Positions 8,080-16,278 of a DNA stretch of 33,854 nt are shown one piece after another. The notes below the pieces were generated by a model. The model saw only the letters and a list, made by a program, of their open reading frames with translations. It did not search any database and had not been told where the DNA came from. Position numbers and translations under genes: made by a program. Positions within the stretch are counted from its first letter, which is position 1; each line of letters starts with the position of its first letter. Source of the stretch: an uncultured Bacteroidales bacterium (GTDB lineage: Bacteria > Bacteroidota > Bacteroidia > Bacteroidales > Muribaculaceae); the NCBI GenBank assembly GCA_900552315.1, contig URZM01000006.1, positions 1 to 33,854 on the forward strand. The letters run 5' to 3'.

Positions 8080-8792
8080 TTGGCGGAAATAAGGAATATG
8101 GTGGGTATCTTGTGGTATGAGCGCGGGGGGCGCCTCCACTCCTTGGCGGGCATGGTGACGATGCTCTCATGTTCGGAATCGGTGATGGCCGAGGCCACGC
8201 ACACGAGCGTGGAGGGAGCCAGCACCTTGGCGAGGGTCTCGAGCAGTCGGTCGTTGCGGTACGGGGTCTCTATGAATATATGGGTCATGCCCGTGCGGCG
8301 TGAATCCGCCTCCAATGCCTTGACACGCCTCTCCCTGTCACCCTGGTCGATGGGCAGATAGCCGTGAAAGGCAAAACCTTGGCCATTGAAGCCGGAGGCC
8401 ATGAGCGCGAGCAAGATGCTCGACGGCCCTGTCAGGGGCACCACACGGTAACCGCGTCTCTGGGCCTCGGCCACCGCCAAAGCCCCCGGGTCCGCCACTC
8501 CCGGACATCCGGCCTCGCTCATCACGCCCATGCTGTGGCCTGCCGCCATAGGGGCCAGCATGGCTCCGACGGCTGCGGGGTCAGTATGCACGTCAAGCTC
8601 CGCGAAGGTAAGGTCATCGATCACTATCTCGCGGCTGCATTTGCGCAGGAAACGCCTGGCGGTGCGCACGTTTTCCACTATGAAATGACGCAGACCCTTC
8701 ACCACCTCCAGGTTGAAGGCGGGGAGCACCGTGTCCAACGGGGCGTCGCTCAGATTCACGGGAATGAGATAGAGTATGGGACGGTCTGTCAT
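8076..8792 (-). CDS. SAM-dependent methyltransferase of the RsmI/tetrapyrrole methylase family (short form)
   Basis: The 238-residue protein belongs to the family of RsmI, which 2'-O-methylates a cytidine in 16S rRNA. Supporting blocks are the N-terminal LYLIPVNLSD, the SEAGCPGVADPG loop (an RsmI signature), VVPLTGPSSILLALMASG and IFIETPYRND. It is shorter than usual RsmI (about 270-290 residues) because it lacks the C-terminal extension and has a divergent N-terminus. Bacteroidota encode such a short paralogue in addition to canonical RsmI, so I do not assign the gene symbol; its RNA target is unknown. It is coupled to the downstream metallo-hydrolase by a 4-bp overlap. Confidence 0.85.
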   Translation of the reverse strand: MTDRPILYLIPVNLSDAPLDTVLPAFNLEVVKGLRHFIVENVRTARRFLRKCSREIVIDDLTFAELDVHTDPAAVGAMLAPMAAGHSMGVMSEAGCPGVADPGALAVAEAQRRGYRVVPLTGPSSILLALMASGFNGQGFAFHGYLPIDQGDRERRVKALEADSRRTGMTHIFIETPYRNDRLLETLAKVLAPSTLVCVASAITDSEHESIVTMPAKEWRRPPRSYHKIPTIFLISAK

Positions 8793-8805
8793 ATATTCGT
8801 AACTG

Positions 8806-8837
8806 CAAAGTTAATGATTTAAGACGGAAAATGCAAA
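8806..8837 (-). promoter_or_regulatory. Consensus promoter for the methyltransferase-hydrolase operon
   Basis: On the minus strand TTTG (8837-8834) and TAACTTTG (8813-8806) are exactly 20 bp apart. Transcription should start near 8800, leaving a leader of only about 8 nt before the ATG at 8792. Confidence 0.7.
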
Positions 8838-8845
8838 GTTTTTTG

Positions 8846-8853
8846 TAACTTTG
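8846..8853 (+). promoter_or_regulatory. -7 element for the small lipoprotein gene
   Basis: TAACTTTG matches the -7 consensus on the plus strand, 26 bp before the ATG at 8880. No TTTG is present at the right distance upstream (8822-8825 reads agac), so this promoter is weaker or needs an activator. It sits back to back with the minus-strand promoter at 8806-8837. Confidence 0.5.
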
Positions 8854-8879
8854 CCCCTAATTTGAAAATTCTCAACGAT

Positions 8880-9140
8880 ATGAAGAAAATACTTATAGCG
8901 GCCACGCTGATGGCTTCGATGGGCCTGAGCGCCTGCGGAGGCAAGTCCGAGGCGTCGCGCGAGCAAATCGACAACGGACGCGAGCAGGCCAAAGAAATGA
9001 TCAAGGCCACTAAAACGCAGGGTGCCGGACACAAGCCCCAGGCGCAGCCCCAAGCACAGGCGCAGCCCCGGACGGAGACAGCGAATCCCGGAAATGGAGC
9101 GGCCGTCCAGCCGCAGGGCACAGACACATTGCCCGAATAA
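8880..9140 (+). CDS. Small putative lipoprotein, Gln/Pro/Ala-rich
   Basis: The 86-residue product starts with a lipoprotein signal peptide; the lipobox LSAC places the lipidated cysteine at residue 19. The mature part has a short charged helix-like region (about 24-50, Glu/Lys/Arg-rich) and a low-complexity tail rich in Gln, Pro and Ala that ends in TDTLPE. I recognise no domain and assign no function. The ATG at 8880 is chosen because the signal peptide follows directly (KKILIAATL); an in-frame ATG 18 bp upstream would only add a short polar leader. It converges on rubrerythrin with a long hairpin between. Confidence 0.75.
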   Translation: MKKILIAATLMASMGLSACGGKSEASREQIDNGREQAKEMIKATKTQGAGHKPQAQPQAQAQPRTETANPGNGAAVQPQGTDTLPE

Positions 9141-9157
9141 CCGCAGGGCACAAAACC

Positions 9158-9201
9158 AGACGAGTCGGAGCTGCTATCTCGATAGCGGCTCCGACTCGTC
9201 T
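9158..9201. terminator. Long bidirectional hairpin between convergent genes
   Basis: Two 21-nt arms (9158-9178 and 9181-9201) are complementary except at one position (T9172 where C would be needed); in RNA the G-U pair may still form on one strand. The centre folds as a CTCG tetraloop closed by CTAT/ATAG. Neither side has a clear T-tract. It lies 17 bp after the lipoprotein stop and 18 bp before the rubrerythrin stop, so it should stop or protect both transcripts. Confidence 0.75.
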
Positions 9202-9219
9202 GTATAATCGGTTTCCATA

Positions 9220-9825
9220 TCAGATTCCCTCGAGGGGACGTGCGTGCTGGAAGGGGTGGTTGCATGCCGGGCATACCTTGGGGGGCTCAGTGCCCTCGCT
9301 CACGTAGCCGCAGACCATGCACTGCCATTTTATAGGCTTATCCCTTTTCCAAAGGGTGCCGTTGTCCACCATCTCACGCAGGGCGTCGAAACGGGTCTTG
9401 TGGAACGCCTCAACGGTGGCGATGGCGGCGAAATGGGACGCGATGACAGGGAAGCCCTCTTCCTCGGCGACCCTGGCCGCATCGGTATAGGACTCGACAC
9501 CCTCGACCTCCTCCTCACGGGCGGCCTCCTTGAGGTTGCTCGACGTGTCGGAAATCACGCCTGCGGCCACGGCACCGAGATTCACCGGTATGAGGGCCCC
9601 GTCCTGCAGATATTTGAAGAACACCTTGCCGTGGTGCATCTCGTTGGCGGCGGTCTCACGGAAGATGTCCGCTATGGGATAATATTTCTCGGCCTCGGCC
9701 TGCGAGGCATAAAAATTATAACGGGTGTAGGCCATCGATTCGGCCGCATAGGAGGCTGTCAGGTTTTCCAGCGTCTTTGTCCCGGCCAAAGACTTGTCAG
9801 CTTTATAGCAATTAACAGGTTTCAT
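9220..9825 (-). CDS. rbr: Rubrerythrin
   Basis: Rubrerythrin reduces hydrogen peroxide in anaerobes using a diiron centre, fed by electrons from a rubredoxin-like FeS4 site. The 201-residue product has both parts: a ferritin-like four-helix domain (about 15-150) with iron ligands visible in AAES (Glu29), ANEMHH (Glu62, His65) and VEAFHKTRF (Glu139), and a C-terminal rubredoxin-like domain with Cys169, Cys172, Cys185 and Cys188 (CMVCGY and CPAC). Full length, nothing missing. The ATG at 9825 is the only sensible start. It is monocistronic between the hairpin at 9158-9201 and the divergent topA; regulation by peroxide is likely from family knowledge, but no known operator was recognised. Confidence 0.97.
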   Translation of the reverse strand: MKPVNCYKADKSLAGTKTLENLTASYAAESMAYTRYNFYASQAEAEKYYPIADIFRETAANEMHHGKVFFKYLQDGALIPVNLGAVAAGVISDTSSNLKEAAREEEVEGVESYTDAARVAEEEGFPVIASHFAAIATVEAFHKTRFDALREMVDNGTLWKRDKPIKWQCMVCGYVSEGTEPPKVCPACNHPFQHARPLEGI

Positions 9826-9928
9826 AAAAGTGTATGTTTATAAGATTCAATGTCTAAACACCTCATCTCCGGAATTGTTTATAAAATGTGATTGAATTAT
9901 CAATTAGGTGTGATTGAAAAATTTTTTG

Positions 9929-9936
9929 TACTTTTG
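9929..9936 (+). promoter_or_regulatory. -7 element for topA
   Basis: TACTTTTG fits TAnnTTTG. No TTTG is seen 20 bp upstream; the AT-rich stretch at 9911-9928 may compensate. The start would be near 9942, giving a leader of about 60 nt that is GC-rich between 9950 and 9990. Confidence 0.5.
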
Positions 9937-10004
9937 CACGCGAATTTGGGGAGCGCCGTCCGCACGGGACCCTTCCCGGTCGCACGCACGTGCCAACTTA
10001 CGTT

Positions 10005-12332
10005 ATGAAAAATCTGATTATAGTCGAGTCGCCCGCCAAGGCGAAAACCATAGAAAAGTTTCTCGGCAAAGACTACAAGGTCATGTCGAGTTTCGGACAC
10101 ATCCGTGACCTGCGCAAGAAAGATTTCAGCATCGACATAGACGACCGTTTCAAACCTGTTTATGAGATTCCGGCGGAAAAGAAGGAACTTGTATCCCAGC
10201 TGAAGGCGGCGGCCGCCAAGGCAGACACCGTATGGCTCGCTTCCGATGAGGACCGCGAGGGGGAAGCCATAGCGTGGCATCTGTACGAGGTCCTGGGGCT
10301 CAAGCCTGAGAACACGCACCGCATAGTGTTCCACGAAATCACGAAGCCGGCGATACTGCACGCCATAGAGACCCCCAGGGATATAGACATGGACCGGGTC
10401 AACGCGCAGCAGGCACGCCGTGTGCTGGACCGCATAGTGGGCTTCGAGCTGTCGCCGGTGCTGTGGAAAAAGATCAAGCCGGCGCTCTCCGCCGGACGCG
10501 TGCAGAGCGTGGCCGTGCGCCTCATCTGCGAGCGCGAGAAGGAAATCCGCAATTTCCAGTCGACCCCCTATTTCCGCATCACAGGCTCGTTCAACGCGCC
10601 CGAGAGCCCGGTGCCGGTGAAGTGCGAACTGTCCACCCGCCTGGACTCGGAGCAGGCCGCCTCAGGGTTCCTGAAAGACTGCCGAGGCGCCACGTTCACA
10701 GTGGGGGAGATAGCCGTAAAACCGACAAAACGCTCCCCGGCCCCGCCCTTCACCACATCGACCCTGCAGCAGGAGGCTTCACGCAAGCTCGGCTTCACGG
10801 TGTCGCAGACCATGATGATAGCCCAGCACCTCTACGAAGCGGGACTCATAACGTATATGCGTACCGACTCACTCAACCTCTCCGACCTGGCTCTGGCGGA
10901 CATCAAGAAGCACGTCACGGCCGAGCGTGGAGAGAAATACCTGCACATACGCCATTACCACACCAAATCGAAAGGGGCGCAAGAGGCGCACGAGGCCATT
11001 CGTCCCACCTATATAGACCGAGTGCAGATCGAGGGCACGCCTCAGGAGAAACGGCTATACAAGCTAATCCGCAACCGCACGCTCGCCTCCCAGATGGCAG
11101 ACGCGGAAATAGAGAAGACCACGGTGGACATCTCTGTCTCCACCCGTCCCGAGACATTCACGGCACATGGAGAGGTAATCAAGTTCGACGGTTTCCTGAG
11201 CGTCTATGACCTGGAGGCGACCGACGCCGAGAGCGCCATGCTCCCCTCCCTGCAAAAAGGCTCCGAGCTCACCATGCAGACAATCACCGCCCTGGAGCGT
11301 TTCACCCAGCCCCCGGCACGCTACAACGAGGCCTCCCTGGTCAAGAAGATGGAAGAGCTCGGCATAGGGCGCCCCTCCACATACGCCCCCACCATATCGA
11401 CCATCCAAGGCCGGGACTATGTGGAGCGCGGCGAGAAAGAGGGGCACAAGCGTGACTATGTGGTGCTGACGCTGACCCCTGCCGGACTCTCACGCACCAC
11501 AGAGACCGAGACCACGGGCTCAGACAAGGGCAGGCTCATACCTACCGACGTCGGCATGGTGGTCAATGATTTCCTCACGGAGTATTTCCCCGAAATCATG
11601 GACTACAACTTCACCGCCAACATAGAGGAGAAGTTCGACCACATAAGCGAGGGCAAGCTGGCATGGCAAGACGAGATGGAGTATTTCTACGGCAATTTCC
11701 ATCCGGAGATAGACAAGATCAACTCCATGCGGCTCGAGCACAGGGTCGGAGAGCGCGTGCTGGGCACCGACCCCAAGAGCGGCCGGCAGGTGAGCGTGAA
11801 GATAGGGCGCTTCGGCCCTATGGTGCAGATAGGCGACACCACCGACGAGGAGAAGCCGCTTTTCGCATCCCTGCAAAGCGGCCAGAGCGTGGCCACGATC
11901 ACCCTCGAAGAGGCCCTCAAGCTCTTCGACCTGCCGCGCACGGTGGGTGAATACGAGGGAAAGACGGTCACAGCCGCAATCGGCCGCTTCGGCCCCTACA
12001 TACGCCACGACGGCAAATTCGTGAGCATCCCCCCTGCCCTCACCCCGCAAGGCATAACCTTGGACCAGGCGGCGGAACTCATCGAGGCAAAACGCCGCGA
12101 GGAGGCCAACAAACTCGTGAAGGAGTTCCCGGAGATTCCAGGGCTGCAGGTGCTCAACGGGCGCTTCGGGATATATATGGCTTACAAACCCGAAGGCGCG
12201 AAAAAGGCTGTCAACTACAAACTGCCAAAAGACACCGACGGCCACGCGCTGACGGCGCAAGAGGCTCGCGAGATAATGGAGAAGCAGGACGCGGCTCCCG
12301 CCAAGCCCCGCTCACGGCGCAAGAAGGTCTGA
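10005..12332 (+). CDS. topA: DNA topoisomerase I (type IA)
   Basis: TopA relaxes negatively supercoiled DNA. The 775-residue enzyme starts with the Toprim domain (NLIIVESPAKAKTIEKFLG, residues 3-21) and carries the acidic motif SDEDREGEAIAWH (80-92). VNAQQARR follows (132-139), and the catalytic tyrosine is Tyr284 in LITYMRTDS. The C-terminal third lacks the Cys4 zinc fingers of the E. coli enzyme and instead has repeats built around GRFG (IGRFGPMVQIGD, IGRFGPYIRHDG, NGRFGIYMAYKP), ending in a basic tail. The ATG at 10005 begins exactly at the family N-terminus; an in-frame ATG five codons upstream adds nothing recognisable. It converges on the glycosyltransferase with a 15-bp gap and no visible terminator. 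Confidence 0.98.
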   Translation: MKNLIIVESPAKAKTIEKFLGKDYKVMSSFGHIRDLRKKDFSIDIDDRFKPVYEIPAEKKELVSQLKAAAAKADTVWLASDEDREGEAIAWHLYEVLGLKPENTHRIVFHEITKPAILHAIETPRDIDMDRVNAQQARRVLDRIVGFELSPVLWKKIKPALSAGRVQSVAVRLICEREKEIRNFQSTPYFRITGSFNAPESPVPVKCELSTRLDSEQAASGFLKDCRGATFTVGEIAVKPTKRSPAPPFTTSTLQQEASRKLGFTVSQTMMIAQHLYEAGLITYMRTDSLNLSDLALADIKKHVTAERGEKYLHIRHYHTKSKGAQEAHEAIRPTYIDRVQIEGTPQEKRLYKLIRNRTLASQMADAEIEKTTVDISVSTRPETFTAHGEVIKFDGFLSVYDLEATDAESAMLPSLQKGSELTMQTITALERFTQPPARYNEASLVKKMEELGIGRPSTYAPTISTIQGRDYVERGEKEGHKRDYVVLTLTPAGLSRTTETETTGSDKGRLIPTDVGMVVNDFLTEYFPEIMDYNFTANIEEKFDHISEGKLAWQDEMEYFYGNFHPEIDKINSMRLEHRVGERVLGTDPKSGRQVSVKIGRFGPMVQIGDTTDEEKPLFASLQSGQSVATITLEEALKLFDLPRTVGEYEGKTVTAAIGRFGPYIRHDGKFVSIPPALTPQGITLDQAAELIEAKRREEANKLVKEFPEIPGLQVLNGRFGIYMAYKPEGAKKAVNYKLPKDTDGHALTAQEAREIMEKQDAAPAKPRSRRKKV

Positions 12333-12347
12333 CGACGAAGGCATCGG

Positions 12348-13493
12348 TCAGAGCAGCCCGGCATAGACGCCCAGGGTCTGCTGTGCTATATGGTCCCAGT
12401 TATACGGGGTGAGGTCATACTCTCTGGGTACGGTCTCGCCCCGCGCCTTTCTGTCCAGGGCGTCACGCAGAATACCTACGGAGGCCTGGCTGTCGGCAAT
12501 GTCAAGATGGAAAAAGTCTCCGCTGTCCAGCTGCGCGATCCTGTTGGCAGGTATGTCGCTGACCAGCGTGTCCAGGCCATAGCTCATGGCTTCGAGCAAG
12601 GATATGGGGAGTCCCTCGTGCGAGGAGGGCAGCACGAACAGGCGTGCATGGCTCATGACCTGACACAGCTTCTCGCCCCTTATGAACCCCGTCAGCGCCA
12701 CACCGGCCTCGGCGGCCTTGCGCTTCAAGGCCCGCGAATACTCGTCCTCGTGGTCCGCGTCGCCGGCTATGCACAGCCGTATGCCTCGTGCCGGAAGGCC
12801 GGAGGCAAGCCATGCGTCGATGAGCAGGTGAAAATTCTTCTCAGGCACAAAACGCCCCAACGCCACCACATATCGGCCGCGCTCCAGACCGAGGCTCTCT
12901 ATGTAATCCGCATCGGCGGCGCGCTCCGGCACTGGAACGCCGTTGTATATAAGATGCGTGTCCCTGCGTCCATATCTGTCAGCCAGGATGTCCGCTATCA
13001 CCTGCGATATGACTATCACCTCATTACTGCGCCGGGCGCCCCATTTCTCTCCTGTCCTGAGCACCGCCTTGGCCAGGCGTCCCCACTTGCCCCGGTCATA
13101 ATCAGGCCCGTGGTTCGTGGTCACGACCTTCATGCCGAGCAGACGCGCCAACGGCACCATGAGCGAAGGCCCTATGGCATGGATATGGAGTATGTCAGGC
13201 TTCATGCGCCGGGCACGCAGCACGGACAGGAAGGTGTGAAGAAGCGCCTCTATGCTCTTGCGCCGGGGTGCGAACACGTCAGTGAGCCGCACCCCTCTGT
13301 ACATCAAGGGTCTGCCGGCTTTCCTGCACGCCTTGGCCTCGGCCTTCATCCCTGCCGTGAGATAGCATGACCTACGTATGACCGTAACTTCGTGCCCCAA
13401 GGCAGCGATACGGGGATACAGCTCCTCGCAATGGGTCTCCACACCCCCTTGAATACCCGGTATGCCCCGGGTGCCCGTAACTACGATACGCAT
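12348..13493 (-). CDS. GT4-family glycosyltransferase
   Basis: The 381-residue protein is a GT-B fold, retaining glycosyltransferase. The N-terminus MRIVVTGTRGIPGIQGGVETHCEEL is of the DUF1972/GT4 type seen in rhamnosyl- and other sugar transferases of surface polysaccharides. The C-terminal half has VALGRFVPEKNFHLLIDAW and the nucleotide-sugar motif SHEGLPISLLEAMSYG, an EX7E arrangement. Donor and acceptor cannot be told from the sequence. It stands alone, not inside a visible polysaccharide cluster, between topA and the M6 protease; a terminator separates it from the latter, but no consensus promoter was seen in 13494-13564. Confidence 0.9.
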   Translation of the reverse strand: MRIVVTGTRGIPGIQGGVETHCEELYPRIAALGHEVTVIRRSCYLTAGMKAEAKACRKAGRPLMYRGVRLTDVFAPRRKSIEALLHTFLSVLRARRMKPDILHIHAIGPSLMVPLARLLGMKVVTTNHGPDYDRGKWGRLAKAVLRTGEKWGARRSNEVIVISQVIADILADRYGRRDTHLIYNGVPVPERAADADYIESLGLERGRYVVALGRFVPEKNFHLLIDAWLASGLPARGIRLCIAGDADHEDEYSRALKRKAAEAGVALTGFIRGEKLCQVMSHARLFVLPSSHEGLPISLLEAMSYGLDTLVSDIPANRIAQLDSGDFFHLDIADSQASVGILRDALDRKARGETVPREYDLTPYNWDHIAQQTLGVYAGLL

Positions 13494-13564
13494 ATTGACT
13501 TTTTGTTAATAACGCCCGTGCGGCGGCCATTATTGCACGCCAGGCGCCATGGCAGACACTAAAA

Positions 13565-13591
13565 CGGGCCGTCCTTTTTACGGACAGCCCG
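13565..13591 (-). terminator. Intrinsic terminator of the M6 protease gene
   Basis: Read on the minus strand, CGGGCTGTCC pairs with GGACGGCCCG around the loop GTAAAAA (one G-U), followed directly by TTTT. It lies 36 bp after the protease stop. Confidence 0.8.
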
Positions 13592-13627
13592 GAGTCATGA
13601 TATCTTATTGCGCCCGGGGCGCGTATG

Positions 13628-16024
13628 TCAACGCACCACCACCTTGCGGGTCTCGGAACCGCGACGCTCTATGAGTATGTCGCCGGCGGCGGCACGGGTC
13701 ACCTTGCGGCCGAGCATGTCGAAATACTCGACTCCGCCACGGCTCTCCTCTATCTCAGATATGCCCACGGTAGCGAGCGTGACGGTCACGGACTCGCTGT
13801 ACCGGGTCACACGCTTCTCCCCACGCGCACGCACCTTGAAGCGGTATGTGTCACATCCCTCTTTGAGCTTGTCCACCTTCATCGATGTCTGCGCCCCTGT
13901 GGAGAGGTCGATGTAATCATTGAGAATCTGGTCGCCGACTCCGGTGGTTATCACCACATCGTCAATAGCCAGGTTGCCACGTGATTTCGTGTATCCGAAC
14001 TTGACCTGACGCACCCCCTCGGGTATCTGGTCCAAAGTAACCACCCCGCTGTCGCCGCTGGCAGGCTGCTCGCTGCTTATAGTCACCCACTCGGAACCGA
14101 CCAGACCCGAGATAAGCAGCTCGCTGCCGTCGGTAGCCTGTCCCTTACGCCAATAAGAGATGGAGGTAACGTTGCCGTTGAACTCCGGGGAGAGCAGATA
14201 TGAGCCCGTCGAGCCGAATTTCAACGAGGGGGAGGCAGCTCCATAGTTGGAGGTGGTGGAATAGAATTCGGTAGAGTTGGAGGTCCAGCCGTCAGCCAGA
14301 GTCAGCGACTTGCCCGATCCCATGTCACAGGTGGATACGAGTGGTTCGCCCTGGCCCACGGCGTATACGGACAGCTCATAGTCTATCGCGTTCTCCACAG
14401 GCTCCCATGCAGCCACGAAATGCTTGTCGCTCTTCTCTATACGCTCTGCGTCAAAAGGCACGGGGATCGCCAGGGGCGCACCGCCGCCATCCACCACAAA
14501 AGTGATGACGCCGTCCGTCTCCATGATTTCTGTCACAGGCAATCCGAGGCTCTCGCCGGTCCATGCCTTCATGGAAGGGGTGGTGTCGTCAGTGAAAGAC
14601 GTCACGCCGAAGGTGCCGGGGAAAGTATACGAAGCCTGCACGGCATCGCCCGAGCCTGTGCGGCCGCCGGCCTCCTCGATGTCCACATACTGATGTCTCT
14701 GGGTGTTGTTGACCGTATTGTTGGCCCACTGCGTGGCATTGAAATCTATGTGCCAGATGAGCATGCCGTGGCCCGGGATATACTTGTCCCAGCCTTCCTG
14801 CTGGCGGTTCTCCAGAAGGAAGAATTCCGAGTTCTTGGATGTGGGTATGATATACCCCTTGTTGGATGTGAGCACATGTTTCAACTCACAGTCCAGCGGA
14901 CCGTCTATCACGTCAAGCTCGGTCCAACCAAGTGAATTGCGCTCATACAGCCCATAGGCCGGGGGGGTGCAGCCATCGTTGTTGTACGGGCCCGAGTCCA
15001 TGACGCTGTACCTGTCAGGGGTCCAGTCCACGCCGAAGCTGCCGTCGGTGCTGTACAGGTCCGGCAGACCCATGACATGGCTGAACTCATGCACGAAGGT
15101 ACCTATGCCGTCCGGGCGGTCCGACCACCATTCATTCGAGCATGCGTAGTGGTCCACCGTCACACCGTCCACGACAAAATCTGAACCGGCGGCAGAGAGG
15201 TCCCATGAATGTGGCCACACGGTGTCATCAGTGCCGTAGCTTGCCTCGCCCTGACCCGCGTATATCACATACACGTTGTCGAGCTTGCCGTCGCCGTCAT
15301 TGTCATATTTGGCGAAATCCACATCCGGATCCAGAATCTTTATGGCGTCTATCACCATTTCCTCCGGATGGGCGTCGTCGCCATAGCGGTCGTTGCCGCC
15401 GTAATAGCTGCGCTTTTGGGGCAGCGTCACAGGGCCGTACAGGTCGAAGTGGGGCACGAACTGCCCCATGGAGTTCTCCTTGAAATAATCCTTGCATGAC
15501 CCGGTGCCGCCGTACTGGCTGAAACCTTCTTCGTTGAGCATGCCCTCGAAATAGGCGTGCGGGTCCGGAAGGTTGAATTTATGGTCGGAATACTCCACAA
15601 GCACTATCAGCACGTTGGGCGTGCCCTTAGAGGGAAACGTGGTCTGGTCCAGTCCCACACCTGTCTGGGGTATGCGGCGCGGGCTGTGCGCCATCTTCCT
15701 CACGTCCAGCTCGCTGACCTTCATGGCCTCGGCGGGCGTCATGGAACGCGCCTCAAGGTCTACGGCCTGGAGGCCGGTGCTCTCGAGCACTCCTGCGGCA
15801 TTGGCGCGGGCGTAGCAATACGTGCCGTCTGCCTCGCGGGCAAGCAGCAGGCCATCCTCGGTAATCGTGAAATGACGGCGCTCGTCACCCACCTTCATGA
15901 TGCGGAGGGTGGTGCCGTCAGGCTGGGTCACGGTGCGTACGTGGCGCAAGGCCGGGACCGCCAGGGCCGGCAACGCCGAGCCGACAAGCAGCGACAAGGC
16001 CGCGATTCGGGTAAATTTATTCAT
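13628..16024 (-). CDS. Secreted M6-family metalloprotease with T9SS-type C-terminal sorting domain
   Basis: The 798-residue protein has a signal peptide (cleavage likely after ALA at 22), a pro-region, and an M6 (immune inhibitor A-like) peptidase domain from about residue 130. The zinc motif is HEFSHVMGLPD (312-322), giving His312, His316 and Asp322, with Glu313 catalytic. An aspartate-rich DNDGDGKLDN at 241-250 looks like a calcium loop. Beta-sandwich regions follow (about 500-760). The last 35 residues (EYFDMLGRKVTRAAAGDILIE onward, ending in KVVVR) match the pattern of T9SS type A sorting domains, so the enzyme is probably exported across the outer membrane and surface-attached or released. 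It is monocistronic, with its own terminator. Confidence 0.93.
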   Translation of the reverse strand: MNKFTRIAALSLLVGSALPALAVPALRHVRTVTQPDGTTLRIMKVGDERRHFTITEDGLLLAREADGTYCYARANAAGVLESTGLQAVDLEARSMTPAEAMKVSELDVRKMAHSPRRIPQTGVGLDQTTFPSKGTPNVLIVLVEYSDHKFNLPDPHAYFEGMLNEEGFSQYGGTGSCKDYFKENSMGQFVPHFDLYGPVTLPQKRSYYGGNDRYGDDAHPEEMVIDAIKILDPDVDFAKYDNDGDGKLDNVYVIYAGQGEASYGTDDTVWPHSWDLSAAGSDFVVDGVTVDHYACSNEWWSDRPDGIGTFVHEFSHVMGLPDLYSTDGSFGVDWTPDRYSVMDSGPYNNDGCTPPAYGLYERNSLGWTELDVIDGPLDCELKHVLTSNKGYIIPTSKNSEFFLLENRQQEGWDKYIPGHGMLIWHIDFNATQWANNTVNNTQRHQYVDIEEAGGRTGSGDAVQASYTFPGTFGVTSFTDDTTPSMKAWTGESLGLPVTEIMETDGVITFVVDGGGAPLAIPVPFDAERIEKSDKHFVAAWEPVENAIDYELSVYAVGQGEPLVSTCDMGSGKSLTLADGWTSNSTEFYSTTSNYGAASPSLKFGSTGSYLLSPEFNGNVTSISYWRKGQATDGSELLISGLVGSEWVTISSEQPASGDSGVVTLDQIPEGVRQVKFGYTKSRGNLAIDDVVITTGVGDQILNDYIDLSTGAQTSMKVDKLKEGCDTYRFKVRARGEKRVTRYSESVTVTLATVGISEIEESRGGVEYFDMLGRKVTRAAAGDILIERRGSETRKVVVR

Positions 16025-16090
16025 AACAATGTCGTATTGGTTTCAGTATCAGATTCCAGTCTCTACAGATGATGCAGTTTCATCAGAGCG

Positions 16091-16098
16091 CAAATATA
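16091..16098 (-). promoter_or_regulatory. -7 element for the M6 protease gene
   Basis: On the minus strand TATATTTG fits TAnnTTTG, 67 bp from the ATG at 16024. No TTTG is found 19-21 bp further upstream, so support is partial. The remaining bases to about 16170 are featureless. Confidence 0.45.
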
Positions 16099-16174
16099 AA
16101 CATTATTTACGAGACTCCCGCGCCCTGCCCCGAAAAAAAGCCCTCCGCACGGTATTTCTTAAGACATTTTAAGG

Positions 16175-16250
16175 GCTCCGCGATGCTTGCCAAGGGCCTG
16201 CCTGCCGGAATTGCCGGACATGTCATGCCTACGGGCAAGCATCGCGGAGC
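16175..16250. repeat. 17-bp perfect inverted repeat with 42-nt loop
   Basis: GCTCCGCGATGCTTGCC (16175-16191) and its exact complement (16234-16250) flank a loop that itself holds two copies of GCCGG. It begins 28 bp after the cupin stop on the minus strand. It could end the cupin transcript, although no T-tract follows, or be a copy of a dispersed intergenic element. Confidence 0.7.
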
Positions 16251-16278
16251 AGTGTGCTGACACCGCCTGGGGAGCCGC

